From assembly GCA_023251435.1 (NCBI GenBank), contig JAHEYU010000023.1, positions 1 to 40,020 on the forward strand: a stretch of 40,020 nt of DNA, read 5' to 3'. The notes beneath the pieces are model-generated. The model saw only the letters and a program-made list of their open reading frames with translations. It was not told the origin of the DNA and did no database searches. Positions within the stretch are counted from its first letter, which is position 1. Each line of letters starts with the position of its first letter. The translations under genes and the position numbers were made by a program. This DNA comes from Bacteroidota bacterium (GTDB lineage Bacteria > Bacteroidota > Bacteroidia > Bacteroidales > Prolixibacteraceae). Positions 24,919 to 36,200 of the stretch are shown here, in pieces.

Positions 24919-27213
24919 TCAAATTCTTGGTAACGTAAAATAAAACGTTGCTCCTTTCCCCAATTCCGATTCAACCCGGATTTTACCGCCCATTAGTTCA
25001 ATCAGTTTTTTAGAGATAGCCAGCCCAAGCCCGTTTCCACCATATTTTCGTGTGTGCGATGCTTCTACCTGTCGGAAGCGGTCGAATATTATATTGTGAT
25101 ACTCTGCAGGAATGCCAATCCCGGTATCTGTTACATGAAACTCCACCATATCGTTGGTTGGCCTGAATCCAATTTTTAAATACCCTTCGGAAGTAAATTT
25201 GAGAGCATTGCTGATAAGGTTATTGAAAATTTGCAGTAACCGTTCTTTATCTGCAAAAACAAAAACATTTGAAATTGATTCAGCCAACAGGAAATCAAGA
25301 TCGAGACGGAGATTCTTTTGTTCCACTTTATGAATATTCAACGACCTGATTTCATCCAGAAATTGCATAACATCCACTTTCGATTTCCGGATGGTAATTT
25401 CGCCTGATTCAATTTTCGAAATGTCCATTACATCGCTGATGATAGTTAACAGGTTATTCCCATTGTTGATAATATTGCCAATAAATGTTTCTTTTTGTAC
25501 GTCGTCATAATCAGGATCGGACAGTAACTCCGAAAACCCAAGAATGCTGTTTAATGGAGTCCTGATTTCGTGGCTCATGTTTGCAAGGAAAGCTGATTTA
25601 AGGCGGTCGCTTTCTTCGGCGTGTTCTTTTGCCGCAATGAGTTCCTGTGTCATTCTTTTTTGTTCGGTAATATCTTTTCGTATGGCCAGGTAATGGGTTA
25701 TTTTGCCATTTTTATCGGTTACCGGAGAAATGGTAGCTGACTCCCAGAAAAGCTCACCATTTTTCTTTTTATTCTGAAATTCACCTTCCCAAATGTTCCC
25801 ATTTGTAATGGTATTCCAAAGTGCTTTATATTCTGATTTGGATTTATTTCCCGAGCTAAAAATCCTTGGATTCTGTCCAATCAATTCATCGGCTGTATAA
25901 CCTGATATTCTAATCAATGTCGGATTTACATATTCAATTTCAGCTTTAGTATTGGTAATTAATAGTGAATCAGGGCTTTGCTCAACAGCACGTGAAAGTT
26001 TTCTCAACTCATCCAACGCCGCTTTGCGTTTCGAAATATCTCTGGTAACTCCCAATATTCCAACTGGATGATTGTCTTCATCGAAAATTAGCGAAGCCTT
26101 TACTTCGGTCCATACAGTTGTTCCATTTTTCCTGATCATTTCCAGTTCAATCGTTCGTTGCATTTTAGTTTCATCCTGTGTTTTTCGGTGTAGGTTTAAG
26201 GTATCCGAAAGCATTTCTATAGCTCTTTCATAAGATTCGCGGGTTAATACCTCACTGATTTTTTGTGTCATGGCTTCTTCGGGGCTGTAACCCCTTAGCG
26301 AGCTGATTGCCGGGCTGATGTATGTGTAGTTCAAATCCAGATCGAGGGTAAAAATTACATCGCCCGAATTTTCAGCAATTAAACGGTATTTGGCTTCGCT
26401 TTCCTTCAGCGCTTTTTGACTTCTTTTTAACTCGTAATGCTGATAAGCAGCGGTAATTAAAGTTGGTAGCCTGAACATATAATTTTCGCGCTTGACAAGA
26501 TATTCCGAAGCTCCTAATTTCAGCGCCTGCACAGCGACATCATCATTCCCTTGGCCTGATACAAGAATAATCGGGATGTCGGATTTACGCTCCTGCCTGA
26601 TTATCTTGATGAATTCAAGCGCGTTCAATCCAGGCAAACGATAATCCATCAATATTACCTGATAGTTGCGGAGTGTATCATCTTTGGGTAAAATCAGCAG
26701 CGCTTCTTCGGCTGTAACAACTGTTTCAACTACAATATTTGGTGAATATTGCCTTAGATGACGCAAAGTGAGATCGATATCTGAAGTGTTATGCTCGATG
26801 TAAAGCAACTTTAACACATCGGTTCGTAATTGCTTATTGTATTTATAATTTTCGACGGCAAAATGGATAGTCTTAGCCAATTGCGAAAAATAACCCTGAC
26901 GTTTTAAAACATAATCATCGGCTCCGGCTTTAAGTGCGGCAACGGCCACCTCTTCGTTCCCATAACCGGTAAGCATCACCACTGCCATATCACCCCCCGA
27001 TAGCCTGATTTCGGCCAATAATTCCTGTCCGTTGCCATCGGGCAAGGCCATATCGAGTAATGCGACATCGAATGTTTCTCCACTTTTAAGTAAGTTCCTG
27101 GCATCCTTCAATGTTGAAGCTATACGAATAACACAGTCGGGAATTGAATTGGTCAGACTTCTTTGTGTAAGTTCGCTATCCGTTAAATTATCCTCTAAAA
27201 GTAATATTCGCAT
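24919..27213 (-). CDS. Hybrid kinase with two N-terminal receivers: REC-REC-PAS-PAS-HisKA-HATPase
   Basis: Of 764 residues, the first receiver (1-125) has E7-D8, phosphoacceptor D54 (LLDMALPD), T82 and K104. The second (about 133-258) has D190 (LMDYRLPG), S219 and K241, but its acidic pocket reads YIEHN, so only one acid remains and phosphorylation may be weakened. Two PAS domains follow (about 273-520); the second (VEQSPDSLLIT, QNPRIFSSG) is of the redox/flavin NifL-like type. The kinase core has H548, NNLISNALKF, DTGIGIP and GGNGLGLAIS, close to the core of the next gene, with a two-residue insertion (FVF) from a short AAAACA repeat. It is soluble, first gene of its unit, with ATG 27213 downstream of a hairpin cluster. 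Confidence 0.93.
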   Translation of the reverse strand: MRILLLEDNLTDSELTQRSLTNSIPDCVIRIASTLKDARNLLKSGETFDVALLDMALPDGNGQELLAEIRLSGGDMAVVMLTGYGNEEVAVAALKAGADDYVLKRQGYFSQLAKTIHFAVENYKYNKQLRTDVLKLLYIEHNTSDIDLTLRHLRQYSPNIVVETVVTAEEALLILPKDDTLRNYQVILMDYRLPGLNALEFIKIIRQERKSDIPIILVSGQGNDDVAVQALKLGASEYLVKRENYMFRLPTLITAAYQHYELKRSQKALKESEAKYRLIAENSGDVIFTLDLDLNYTYISPAISSLRGYSPEEAMTQKISEVLTRESYERAIEMLSDTLNLHRKTQDETKMQRTIELEMIRKNGTTVWTEVKASLIFDEDNHPVGILGVTRDISKRKAALDELRKLSRAVEQSPDSLLITNTKAEIEYVNPTLIRISGYTADELIGQNPRIFSSGNKSKSEYKALWNTITNGNIWEGEFQNKKKNGELFWESATISPVTDKNGKITHYLAIRKDITEQKRMTQELIAAKEHAEESDRLKSAFLANMSHEIRTPLNSILGFSELLSDPDYDDVQKETFIGNIINNGNNLLTIISDVMDISKIESGEITIRKSKVDVMQFLDEIRSLNIHKVEQKNLRLDLDFLLAESISNVFVFADKERLLQIFNNLISNALKFTSEGYLKIGFRPTNDMVEFHVTDTGIGIPAEYHNIIFDRFRQVEASHTRKYGGNGLGLAISKKLIELMGGKIRVESELGKGATFYFTLPRI

Positions 27214-27280
27214 AACTTTAATCTCTGTTTAAGTTTATATTGAAGTCACTCTGGGGTTCTCAAACCAGTTATTTTATTTG

Positions 27281-27385
27281 CCTCCGGTTTTACCGGAGGT
27301 TATTAATATTCAAGTCTTTCGGACTTGTGCATGGTGAAAACCCAGAATGGGTTTTATTTGAATAACTGTGGGCGTTAATCCACAG
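27281..27385. repeat. Cluster of four small hairpins in the spacer between units A and B
   Basis: Four inverted repeats stand in tandem: CCTCCGGT/ACCGGAGG (27281-27299), CAAGTC/GACTTG (27311-27327), AAAACCCA/TGGGTTTT (27337-27355) and CTGTGG/CCACAG (27366-27385). The design is the same as the cluster at 9671-9823 though the words differ. It fills most of the 252-bp gap between 27214 and 27465. It could be a REP-like mobile mosaic and may end or stabilise the transcript of the response regulator gene. Confidence 0.7.
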
Positions 27386-27465
27386 ATAATGAGAGATGTA
27401 AAACAACAACCCTGATAGTGTTGAACTTTAAAGTATTTTAAATCTATCACCCATTTGCAAACATC

Positions 27466-27903
27466 CTAATCACTTAAGAAAGGTTGGTTTAATACGCTCC
27501 AGTAAAGTTCTATTTGCGTGGCCACCTCAATAAATTTATCGAAACTAACAGGCTTGACGATGTATGAGTTGGCGCCTAACTGATAGGATTTTTTCACATC
27601 GCCTGATTCGAAAGAAGTAGTGAGCACCACTACCGGAATGGTTCTGAATTCAGGATGTTTTTTAATTGCTTCCAACACTTCGAGACCATTAACTTTAGGT
27701 AAGTTTAAGTCCAGCAGTATCAAGACAGGAACGGTTTCGCCATTTTTCCATTTTTCGATGTAGGCCAGCGCTTCTTCACCATCCCGGGCTATTTCAATTG
27801 GATTGGTAAGTTTCCGCGTTTTAAATGCACGCAGCGTGAGGTCGAGATCAACCGGATTGTCTTCGACCAGCAAAATAGGTTGGTTCAAATTTGTTGTTCT
27901 CAT
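27466..27903 (-). CDS. Single-domain response regulator (Rcp1-like REC)
   Basis: The 145-residue protein is a receiver only: E14-D15 pocket, D65 in LLDLNLPKVNG, T95-T96, K117 in VKPVSFDKF, and the LTLRAFKTRKLTNPIEIARDG pattern seen in regulators that pair with phytochrome-type kinases. It starts 2 nt after the stop of the PocR-4xPAS-GAF kinase. That kinase has a phytochrome-like core (SHDLKAPL), so the two are a convincing cognate pair. With no output domain it must act by protein contact or as a phosphate carrier. Confidence 0.95.
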   Translation of the reverse strand: MRTTNLNQPILLVEDNPVDLDLTLRAFKTRKLTNPIEIARDGEEALAYIEKWKNGETVPVLILLDLNLPKVNGLEVLEAIKKHPEFRTIPVVVLTTSFESGDVKKSYQLGANSYIVKPVSFDKFIEVATQIELYWSVLNQPFLSD

Positions 27904-27905
27904 AA

Positions 27906-30900
27906 TTAAAGTGGTTTTGGTATTTCAATATAAAATGTTGCGCCCTGCCCCGGATTACTTTCAGTCCATGCCTTGCCGTTCATGCGTTGCATAGCTTTGC
28001 TCACCATGGCCAGGCCAATGCCAGTGCCGGGATAATCTTCGACACGGTGTAAACGCTGAAATATTTCAAATATGCGTTGGCTGTATTTCATGTCGAACCC
28101 GATACCATTATCTTTTACGGAAATCATCCAGGAACGGTCTGATTCCTCCATTTTAATTTCTATGGTCGGTTCAGGAATTGTCTTTGTGAATTTAAGTGCA
28201 TTTTCAATCAGGTTTCTCAATGAAATTTGAATCCCGCTGGAATCAGCAATAATTGGCGTATCAGGAATGTCAATCACAACCGAAAAACCACGGGAGATTA
28301 TTTCCTCCTCATTTATTTTCAAAATAGCGTTAATATATTGTTTAATCATGATTGGCTCGCTTCGCAGCTGGATACGTTCAAGGCGGGAATACTGCAGCAG
28401 ATCATCAATTAGCTGACTCATTAGTTGTGTTGAGCTACGAATCGTGGTGATGAAAAATTTGGCTTCATCGTTTAAATCATTGCCATACAGATCAGAAAGC
28501 AGCTTGCTGTATCCATCAATGCCTCTTAATGGTGCTTTCAGGTCGTGAGAGACTGAATAGGTGAATGTTTCGAGTTCTTTGTTGGCAGCCTGAAGCTGCG
28601 AAGTGCGTTCCCTGATCATTTTTTCAAGATTCTCGATCAGCTGAACATTTTCGACTGCTTTAGCGGCTGCATCAGCCAATGTTTTCAAAAGTATAATTTC
28701 CATCTCAGATGGTACAGAATTACCACCCCAGTATGCGCCAATTGCTCCAAGCGGATCATTACCGCGTATCGGAGCAATTGCCAGACTTTTTACAAAAGTT
28801 GATTTGTACTCTTCAATTGGAATTCTGTCATCAGCATATATATCCTCAATTATTACTGATTGTTTATTAAGTATAGCCCATCCGCTGATACAACTGGTAA
28901 GCGGAAACCGCTGCCCCTTCCAAAGCGGACTTAAGGTATCTTCATCGGCATAATAACAAAAATCCCCATCGCGCAATATAAAAGTTGATCCTTCAGCATT
29001 TACAAGATTTCGTACAGATGTACTAACAATAGCCATTATATTTTCCATAGTGGTGGATACCGATAGTTCCTGAATTACTTCAACAAGCAACTGCAACCGC
29101 TCATTCAATGTTTTAATTTTTTCATCAGCCTGCTTTCGTCCGGTTATATCTTCGATTATGGCAAGGTTGTAAAGAAAATTTCCATTTTTATCAAAGTTCG
29201 AAGCCGCGGTAATAGAGACCCAAATAATCCTTCCGTCTTTTCTTACATATCTCTTTTCTAATCTGAAAACAGGGATTTCTCCTTTAATAAGTTTCTTAAC
29301 GTCATCTATGCCTAAGTCCTTGTCTTGGGGATGGGAAATATCTCTGAAAGTAAATTCTTTAAGTTCAGTTTCAGAGTAACCTGTTATATTGCAGAACGTT
29401 CGATTTGCCATTGTGAATTTATACTCACTGTTTACCAAAGCCATTCCAAAAGGACCTTCCTCGTATATTTTCCTGAACTTTCCTTCACTTTCACGCAATT
29501 CATCTTCAAATTCTTTTCGCTGCGTAATGTCGGCATTGAATCCATACCATGTAATACTTCCATCGGGCAGTTTTTCAGGTGTCGATCGTGATAAAATCCA
29601 CTGGATTGGTTTTCCCGGAATCTGCACCCTGAATTCACTGGTAAAATGTGTAAGGTTATTTGCAGAATATTCTATATCAGCAACAACCCTTTCAGCGTCA
29701 TCAGGGTATATCACCTTGCCGATAGGTGTAAAATCGTCCGCCACGTCTTCGGGCGAACATCCGAAAATATTCTTGATGCCTTCAGAAGCAAAAGGCACAC
29801 AGTATGTTCCATCCGCTTTTCTAGTAAACTGAAATAACAAATCAGGGAGGTTAGCAGATAGTTTTCTGAATTGAAGGTCTTTCTCCCTGCTTTTTGCTTC
29901 GGCCAACATATTTTCTGAAATATCCTGAAATGCACCCTGCACTTTAAAAATCTGCCCATTTTCATCTCTCACTGCCTCGCCAATTGTTCTTACCCAGACT
30001 CTTCTTCCTGTCGAAGTAATTATTTCCATCTCCTCGTCATAGGTAATTCCCTTTTCAACACAGTCGGTAAAGACTTTGGTGATTCGTTCGTGCCATTCAG
30101 GAGCGTAAAAGTTGATTCCATCCTCAACCAGTGGGGCATAGCCGGGAGGCATTTCGTGTATAGCAGCCACTTCATCCGACCAGTAAGACCGATTCTCTTT
30201 CAGATCAACATTCCACCCTCCCAGTTTTGCTTTTTCGGCGGCAATACGAATCAGCGTATTGTTATCCCTTATTTTCTCTTCAGCCAGTTTGCTTTCGGTA
30301 ATGTCTTCAACGCTCGACCATATAAATTTCTCCTTGTTTCGTTCAATAATCAAACCCTGCAAGCGCACCGGCACCAAATGCCCGTCTTTATGAATATATT
30401 CTTTCTCGTAAGGTCCGTATCGCCCGGTTTTTGCAAGCGATTCGAGTTGTTGGTGTTCCTGATCTTTATATTTTTCAGGAGTAATTTCCCAGTAAGTCAA
30501 TGTTTTGGCTTCTTCAATGGTTCTGCCAATAATAACGGCACATGCCTGGTTAATATCTACCAATTTCCCATCGAGCGAGGTTAATAGCAGTCCAATTGCC
30601 GATTGCTCGAACAACATGCGGTTGTATTTTTCACTTTCTTTGAGCGCTTCGCGATCTTCCATTTGCTCCAGTTTCTGAAAGGTTATTTCGCTGATCATTT
30701 GAGTCATATTCAGCAAAAAATCCATTGCCACTTTCACTTTTTCCTTTGAAACAACGGGTACATTTTTGAAGGCTTTAAGGTAAATTTCTTTGTTAAAATT
30801 ATATTTCGCTGCTTGTTTCTGAAAATATGATTCATCGGGTTCTTCAAAAAAGAATTGACCGGAAAACAAGTTGGCAATGTGTTCGCCCTTTACGATAATC

Positions 30901-31181
30901 GGCACGGCTACATCAACCAATCCATTTAAACATTGATAAAAATGATAATTTTCACCTTCGGCCATTTTATTTGCCAATTCGGTGTCGCTAATCAAACATT
31001 TCTTTGCAGTTTCGGGATTGATACGGTGAAATTCTGTGCAGATTTGCCTCCAGCCCGATTTTGACAGAACATTTCCTTCGAGGTCTAAAATGGCGGTCAC
31101 AAATCCAGTCGATTTATTAAAGCCTTCGAGTAAGGTATCAACTTTTTCAAAATCGATTAAATCTAAAATTTTAGTTTTCAT
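27906..31181 (-). CDS. PocR-4xPAS-GAF histidine kinase
   Basis: The 1091-residue protein begins with a PocR sensory domain (about 5-175; DLEGNVLSKSGW, CTEFHRINPETAKKC with C48 and C62, C84, FSGQFFFEEPDE), which binds small organic ligands in characterised members. About four PAS domains (178-685), a GAF domain (about 690-845; FILRDGDFCYYADED, LAIAPIRG) and a kinase core follow: H879 in VSHDLKAPLRG, DDLLQYSRLE, NLIENALKF, DNGIGFD, GTGIGLAMV. The core is of the bacteriophytochrome/cyanobacterial type. No transmembrane segment. The PocR family name comes from the Salmonella regulator of propanediol use and cobalamin synthesis; related domains are proposed to sense C1-C3 compounds, which suits the corrinoid genes nearby (inference). 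It is followed directly by its likely partner REC protein. Confidence 0.93.
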   Translation of the reverse strand: MKTKILDLIDFEKVDTLLEGFNKSTGFVTAILDLEGNVLSKSGWRQICTEFHRINPETAKKCLISDTELANKMAEGENYHFYQCLNGLVDVAVPIIVKGEHIANLFSGQFFFEEPDESYFQKQAAKYNFNKEIYLKAFKNVPVVSKEKVKVAMDFLLNMTQMISEITFQKLEQMEDREALKESEKYNRMLFEQSAIGLLLTSLDGKLVDINQACAVIIGRTIEEAKTLTYWEITPEKYKDQEHQQLESLAKTGRYGPYEKEYIHKDGHLVPVRLQGLIIERNKEKFIWSSVEDITESKLAEEKIRDNNTLIRIAAEKAKLGGWNVDLKENRSYWSDEVAAIHEMPPGYAPLVEDGINFYAPEWHERITKVFTDCVEKGITYDEEMEIITSTGRRVWVRTIGEAVRDENGQIFKVQGAFQDISENMLAEAKSREKDLQFRKLSANLPDLLFQFTRKADGTYCVPFASEGIKNIFGCSPEDVADDFTPIGKVIYPDDAERVVADIEYSANNLTHFTSEFRVQIPGKPIQWILSRSTPEKLPDGSITWYGFNADITQRKEFEDELRESEGKFRKIYEEGPFGMALVNSEYKFTMANRTFCNITGYSETELKEFTFRDISHPQDKDLGIDDVKKLIKGEIPVFRLEKRYVRKDGRIIWVSITAASNFDKNGNFLYNLAIIEDITGRKQADEKIKTLNERLQLLVEVIQELSVSTTMENIMAIVSTSVRNLVNAEGSTFILRDGDFCYYADEDTLSPLWKGQRFPLTSCISGWAILNKQSVIIEDIYADDRIPIEEYKSTFVKSLAIAPIRGNDPLGAIGAYWGGNSVPSEMEIILLKTLADAAAKAVENVQLIENLEKMIRERTSQLQAANKELETFTYSVSHDLKAPLRGIDGYSKLLSDLYGNDLNDEAKFFITTIRSSTQLMSQLIDDLLQYSRLERIQLRSEPIMIKQYINAILKINEEEIISRGFSVVIDIPDTPIIADSSGIQISLRNLIENALKFTKTIPEPTIEIKMEESDRSWMISVKDNGIGFDMKYSQRIFEIFQRLHRVEDYPGTGIGLAMVSKAMQRMNGKAWTESNPGQGATFYIEIPKPL

Positions 31182-31201
31182 ACGAATGACATTTTTTTAG
31201 A

Positions 31202-33172
31202 TCAAACAGGTGCGCGATATAAAGGCAATGTAAAATAAAACGTACTGCCTTTCCCCAATTCCGATTCAACCCGGATTTTACCCCCCATTAATTCAACCAA
31301 ATTCTTCGAAATAGCCAGCCCAAGCCCGTTCCCGCCATATTTTCGGGTGTACGATGCTTCCACCTGGCGGAAGCGAACGAATATCTTTTCGAGATAATCA
31401 GCAGGAATGCCTATCCCGGTATCTTTCACATAGAACTCAACCATCTCACCAGACTGATAACAGCCTATTTCAATATGACCTTCCGAAGTAAACTTTAGTG
31501 CATTGCTGATAAGGTTATTGAAAACCTGGACCAATCGTTCTTTATCGGCAATCACAATTATGGCTTCGTTTTTATTGTTACAAGAGCAAAAACATTTCAA
31601 TGACAATTGCTTTTCTTTTGCCTTTAATTCGTACATGTCTTTAATTTCAATCAAAAAATTTTCTACCTGAAATGTAGTTTTTCGAATGGTAATTTCGCCT
31701 GATTCAATTTTCGAAATATCGACAATATCGCTGATGATATTCAAAAGATTATTGCCATTGGCTATGATATGACTGATAAAGCTATTTTTCATTTCCACGC
31801 CATAATCGTCATCTCCAAGTAATTCAGAAAACCCGATGATGCTGTTTAGCGGAGTACGTATTTCGTGACTCATATTGGCCAAAAAAGATGATTTGAGTCG
31901 ATCGCTTTCTTCTGCTTGTTCTTTGGCTTTTATCAATTCCTGTTCTGTCTCTTTAACTATGCTTATATCGAATGAAATCCCACCAATTACAGGTTTTTCG
32001 TTTGGTAATTTCAAATAAAACTTATAATCGTGGAGCCATATTTCCTGATCCTTCATTTTACAGAAATATTGCAGATCGATATTCTTTAATTCCGAATTCA
32101 ACACTTTTCGGTCGGTCTGCTCCAGCATTTCGGCAACGTGTGGCTCAAAAATTATCTTTGCCGAACTCAATTCATTTTTATTGGTAGATTTCACAACACT
32201 TTCCACCATTTTGTTTTTGTAAATATGATTGAGATTTTCGTCTTTGATATACACAAAAGCGGGCGTATTCTCCATGAAAGCTTTAAAAATGGCTTCGCTC
32301 TTAAGTACTTTACCTGTAGCAATTTTAACTTTATACCGAAGTAAAACGACAAACAAAATCAATATAGCAATCAGGAAAATTGCCGAGTAAATGGCATTGT
32401 TTACCCATTCGGGAATAATAGTAATGGAGCCTACTTTACCATGCGACCATTTTTGCCTGGCTAGGTTATAAACCGAATTTCTGTCGTGTTGCCAATCATC
32501 GAGATATTTGTTTAATACCATGAGCAATTCACGGTTTTGATTTTTTCTGACGGTAAAAAAAATATCAAACGGATTGAAAATAATTCCACTTGAACGAAGG
32601 CTGAATTCCTGATTTTTGGAGGCACCGAATGTGTTGTTTACCACGCCGGCATCAGCTTCTCCGGATACAATTAATTTAAAAACCTCTTCGAAGCCGGGAG
32701 TCTCAATAAATGTGCAGGTGATGGCGAGTTTATTTGTAAGCTCCTGAAGATGTTTACCATTCATATCGCCTTTCATGATGGCTACTTTCTTATCCTTCAA
32801 GTCAAGAACCCCACTGATATGCGACGAAGGAGTTACGTACACTTCGCCCCAAACAGTTAGCAATGGCAAGGAAGCGTAATCCATGTATCCTGCTCTTTCT
32901 TCAGAATAGGCAACACTTGTAAGCATGTCTACCTCACCATTTTGCATCCTTAAAAGGCCATCGTTCCACGAACCATATACATATACAAATTCAATATTTT
33001 CCTTTTCTGCAATTTCGTTTAACGCATCAACATAAAAACCTTTCACCTTTCCATCGGTATCCTGAAATATGCCCGGATAGAAATTAAATGCACCAACTTT
33101 CACCACACGTTGCCCATTCGCAATTGTAGCAACTATGATAATGAGGGCTATCAGAAAAGTTATTTTTTTCAT
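31202..33172 (-). CDS. BvgS-like membrane histidine kinase with periplasmic solute-binding domain
   Basis: The 656-residue protein has a signal peptide (MKKITFLIALIIIVATIANG), an SBP_bac_3-type periplasmic domain (about 22-245; VKVGAFNFYPG, GKVKGFYVDALNEIAEK, ELQNGE-like MQNGEVDMLTSVAYSEER, GEADAGVVNN), one membrane helix (about 258-279), a PAS domain (about 291-410) and a kinase core with H436 in SHEIRTPLN, NNLISNALKF, DTGIGIP and GGNGLGLAIS. It is the only kinase here with a membrane segment. SBP_3 domains usually bind amino acids or similar small polar solutes. Venus-flytrap closure is expected to set kinase activity. It sits between the two PocR kinases, 33 bp after the larger one, so external and cytoplasmic signals may be integrated in one unit. 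Confidence 0.94.
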   Translation of the reverse strand: MKKITFLIALIIIVATIANGQRVVKVGAFNFYPGIFQDTDGKVKGFYVDALNEIAEKENIEFVYVYGSWNDGLLRMQNGEVDMLTSVAYSEERAGYMDYASLPLLTVWGEVYVTPSSHISGVLDLKDKKVAIMKGDMNGKHLQELTNKLAITCTFIETPGFEEVFKLIVSGEADAGVVNNTFGASKNQEFSLRSSGIIFNPFDIFFTVRKNQNRELLMVLNKYLDDWQHDRNSVYNLARQKWSHGKVGSITIIPEWVNNAIYSAIFLIAILILFVVLLRYKVKIATGKVLKSEAIFKAFMENTPAFVYIKDENLNHIYKNKMVESVVKSTNKNELSSAKIIFEPHVAEMLEQTDRKVLNSELKNIDLQYFCKMKDQEIWLHDYKFYLKLPNEKPVIGGISFDISIVKETEQELIKAKEQAEESDRLKSSFLANMSHEIRTPLNSIIGFSELLGDDDYGVEMKNSFISHIIANGNNLLNIISDIVDISKIESGEITIRKTTFQVENFLIEIKDMYELKAKEKQLSLKCFCSCNNKNEAIIVIADKERLVQVFNNLISNALKFTSEGHIEIGCYQSGEMVEFYVKDTGIGIPADYLEKIFVRFRQVEASYTRKYGGNGLGLAISKNLVELMGGKIRVESELGKGSTFYFTLPLYRAPV

Positions 33173-33205
33173 ATCTCAGGATATATTTTTAACAACCATT
33201 AATTC

Positions 33206-36200
33206 TTAGCTCCTTGGCAAAGTAAAATAAAATGTGGCTCCTTTCCCCAATTCCGATTCGACACGGATTTCACCTCCCATTAATTCAATCAAATTCTTCG
33301 AAATGGCCAGCCCCAACCCGTTTCCTCCGAATTTTCGGGTGTACGAGGCTTCAACTTGCCTAAAACGATCGAATACTTTTTGATGATAATCGGCAGGAAT
33401 GCCAATTCCGGTATCTTTAACATGGAACTCCACCATATTGCCCAACACCCTGCAACCCAACTCAATATATCCTTCAAAAGTAAATTTAAGGGCGTTGCTA
33501 ATAAGGTTATTAAAAATTTGCTGCAACCGTTCTTTGTCACCAAAAACAAAACATTCCGTTACAGTCACAGAATCATCGCAGATAAGATTGAGCCGGAGTT
33601 TTTTCCCTTCCACATTAATAAGATGCAATGCCCTGATTTGGTTTAAAAACTGTATTACCTGAATTTTTGAATTCCGAATGGTAATTTCCCTGGCTTCGAT
33701 TTTGGAGATGTCCACAATATCGCTGATGATATTCAACAGGTTATTCCCATTGAGAATGATGTGGTCGATAAACTCTACTTTCTGATCAACTTCAAAATCG
33801 GAGTCGGACAGCAGTTCGGAAAAACCGATGATGCTATTGAGCGGAGTACGTATTTCGTGACTCATATTGGCAAGGAACGAAGATTTCAGGCGGTCGCTTT
33901 CTTCTGCTTTTTCTTTGGCAACTATCAAATCAGCTTCCATCTGTTTGCGCAAACCAATGTCTTCTTTAATAGCAATATAGTTAGTTATTTCGCCATGTTC
34001 ATTTTTAATAGAGGTCATGGTGGCCCATTCCCAATATAGTTCTCCATTCTTTTTGCGGTTATGGAATTCGCCCCGCCAAACCTCACCCGACGAAATTGTA
34101 TCCCATAGATTTTTATATCCTTCCGGAGACATTTCTCCTGACTTGAGCATCCTTGGGTTTTGCCCCTTCGCCTCATCGAAGGAATAGCCGGTTATTTCAG
34201 TAAACTTCGGATTTACGTATTCAATGTTTCCATTTAGATCGGTAATTACAATCGACGATGGATTTTGCTCAATACTTTTGGACAATTTCTGGATCGTCTC
34301 GTTGGCTTTTTTCTGTTCGGTAATATCGCGACCGATGCCCACGAGGCCGGTAGTCTTGCCTTGCAGATCAATTATTGGGACTTTTGAAGTTAATAGCCAC
34401 CTTCGGGAACCATTTTTATCAACGAAAATTTCTTCACGGTTTAAGACAGGTACTTGTGTTTGAATAATTTTCAGATCGTCCTCATAACCCCGCTGTCCAA
34501 TTTCATGAGAGAATGTTTCGAGATCTGTTTTTCCCAAAACTTCGGCTTCGGTCTCCACCCCAATAACTTCCAAATCGGCCTTATTAGCCACTAATTTGTG
34601 ACCTTCATTATCTTTTACATAAATGGTTACTGGCAGATTATCGATCAGTGTACGCAGAAGTTGTCGTTCATTCTGAATGGCCTCAACTGCCTGTTTGCTT
34701 TGGGTTATATCGCGCTGAATACCAAAAAGTCCGGTAATTTTTCCTTCCGAATCGTATAAGCATGTATAGTCACCTTCAATGAACATGTTTTCTCCATTAA
34801 TTTTTTGTTCTAAGGTTTCTATCTTCATTTTCCCATTGTCAAATATTTTCTTCAGAACGTCTTTCCCTTGTTCGATGTCGTGGGCAAAAAAATCGAGGAA
34901 ACATTTCCCTAAAATCTGATTGAGTTCGGCTCCATACTGGTCAAGTATCGCATCGTTTACCCGGCTAATTTTCAGGTGTGAACAAGAAAAATCCAAAAGT
35001 TTCTCTTTAACGTCATTATTTACCCAGTCGATTGGTTCGTCAAGTATCATAAAGAAGAATCCGTCGAGCGACTGTTCGAAGAATGAGTTCATTTTCTGGT
35101 TAGCATCGAGAATTGCTCTTTCAGCCCGTTTCCTTTCGGTAATGTCTTGTATGGCACCATGCATTCTGATGGGATTTCCTTTTTCATCCAGTTCAAGTTT
35201 TCCGGTACCATAAACCCAGCGCTCCGCACCATCGTCAATCCGGATTATTTTATACTCATGTTCAAAAGGAACTCTTTCCTTTATAACATATTCATGGTAG
35301 GCAGCTACTTCTTCGCGGAAGTCAGGATGAATAAAGCCCACCCAGCCTTCTATGGTATGAGGGTATGTTTTGTCTATTCCAAATAATTTATAAAATTCAG
35401 GAGAGCATACCCAGGTGCTTTTACCTATTTCCCTTTCATTCAGAGTTGTTGAATAGGAACATATATGTGCCACCGATTGGGAATTACGCATCATTTCTTC
35501 GCTTTCAAATAATGCATGTTCAGCCTGTTTGCGTGCCGAAATATCCTGAGCTGCGCCCCAGAGGCCGACAGTCTTCCCTGTATCATCCTTTATTGTTTCA
35601 CCACGCACCCACATCCAGCCGTTGCTACCATCTTCGCGCACTGTTTTTAACTCCAGTTCGTAAGGAATTCCGGTTTCGGCAGTGTTTGCCAACGATGTTG
35701 ACAGCAACTCCCAGCTTTCGGGCGTAAAGAGTTTTTTATGTTCTGTGTAGGGAGGAACGGGCAAATTTGGGTCGAACCCATACATTTTATAAAGTTCTTC
35801 GGACCAATATACTTCATTATCGGCCAGATTCAGGTACCAACTTCCGATGTGTGTAATTTGTTGTGCTTTTTTAAGCTCCTGCTCACTCCGTTGTAATTTG
35901 ATTTCAAACTGTTTTCTTTCAGTTACATCACGGAAATTGATGACGATAGCCTGAACATCAGGATCGGCGAGTAAATTATTGGCGACACCTTCAATCCATA
36001 TCCATGAACCGTTATGATGCATAACCCGTGTTGGTAATAAGATCGCGATCCCCGGATTTTTAAGAATCTCTGTAAACATATTTATCAGCGAGTCTTTGTC
36101 TTCCGGATGTATCAGTTCCATCATGCTTTTCCCATTTCGTTCTTCGGCAGAAAAGCCCAGGATTTGCTCACATGAAGAGCTATGATAAAATTCGAGCCCA

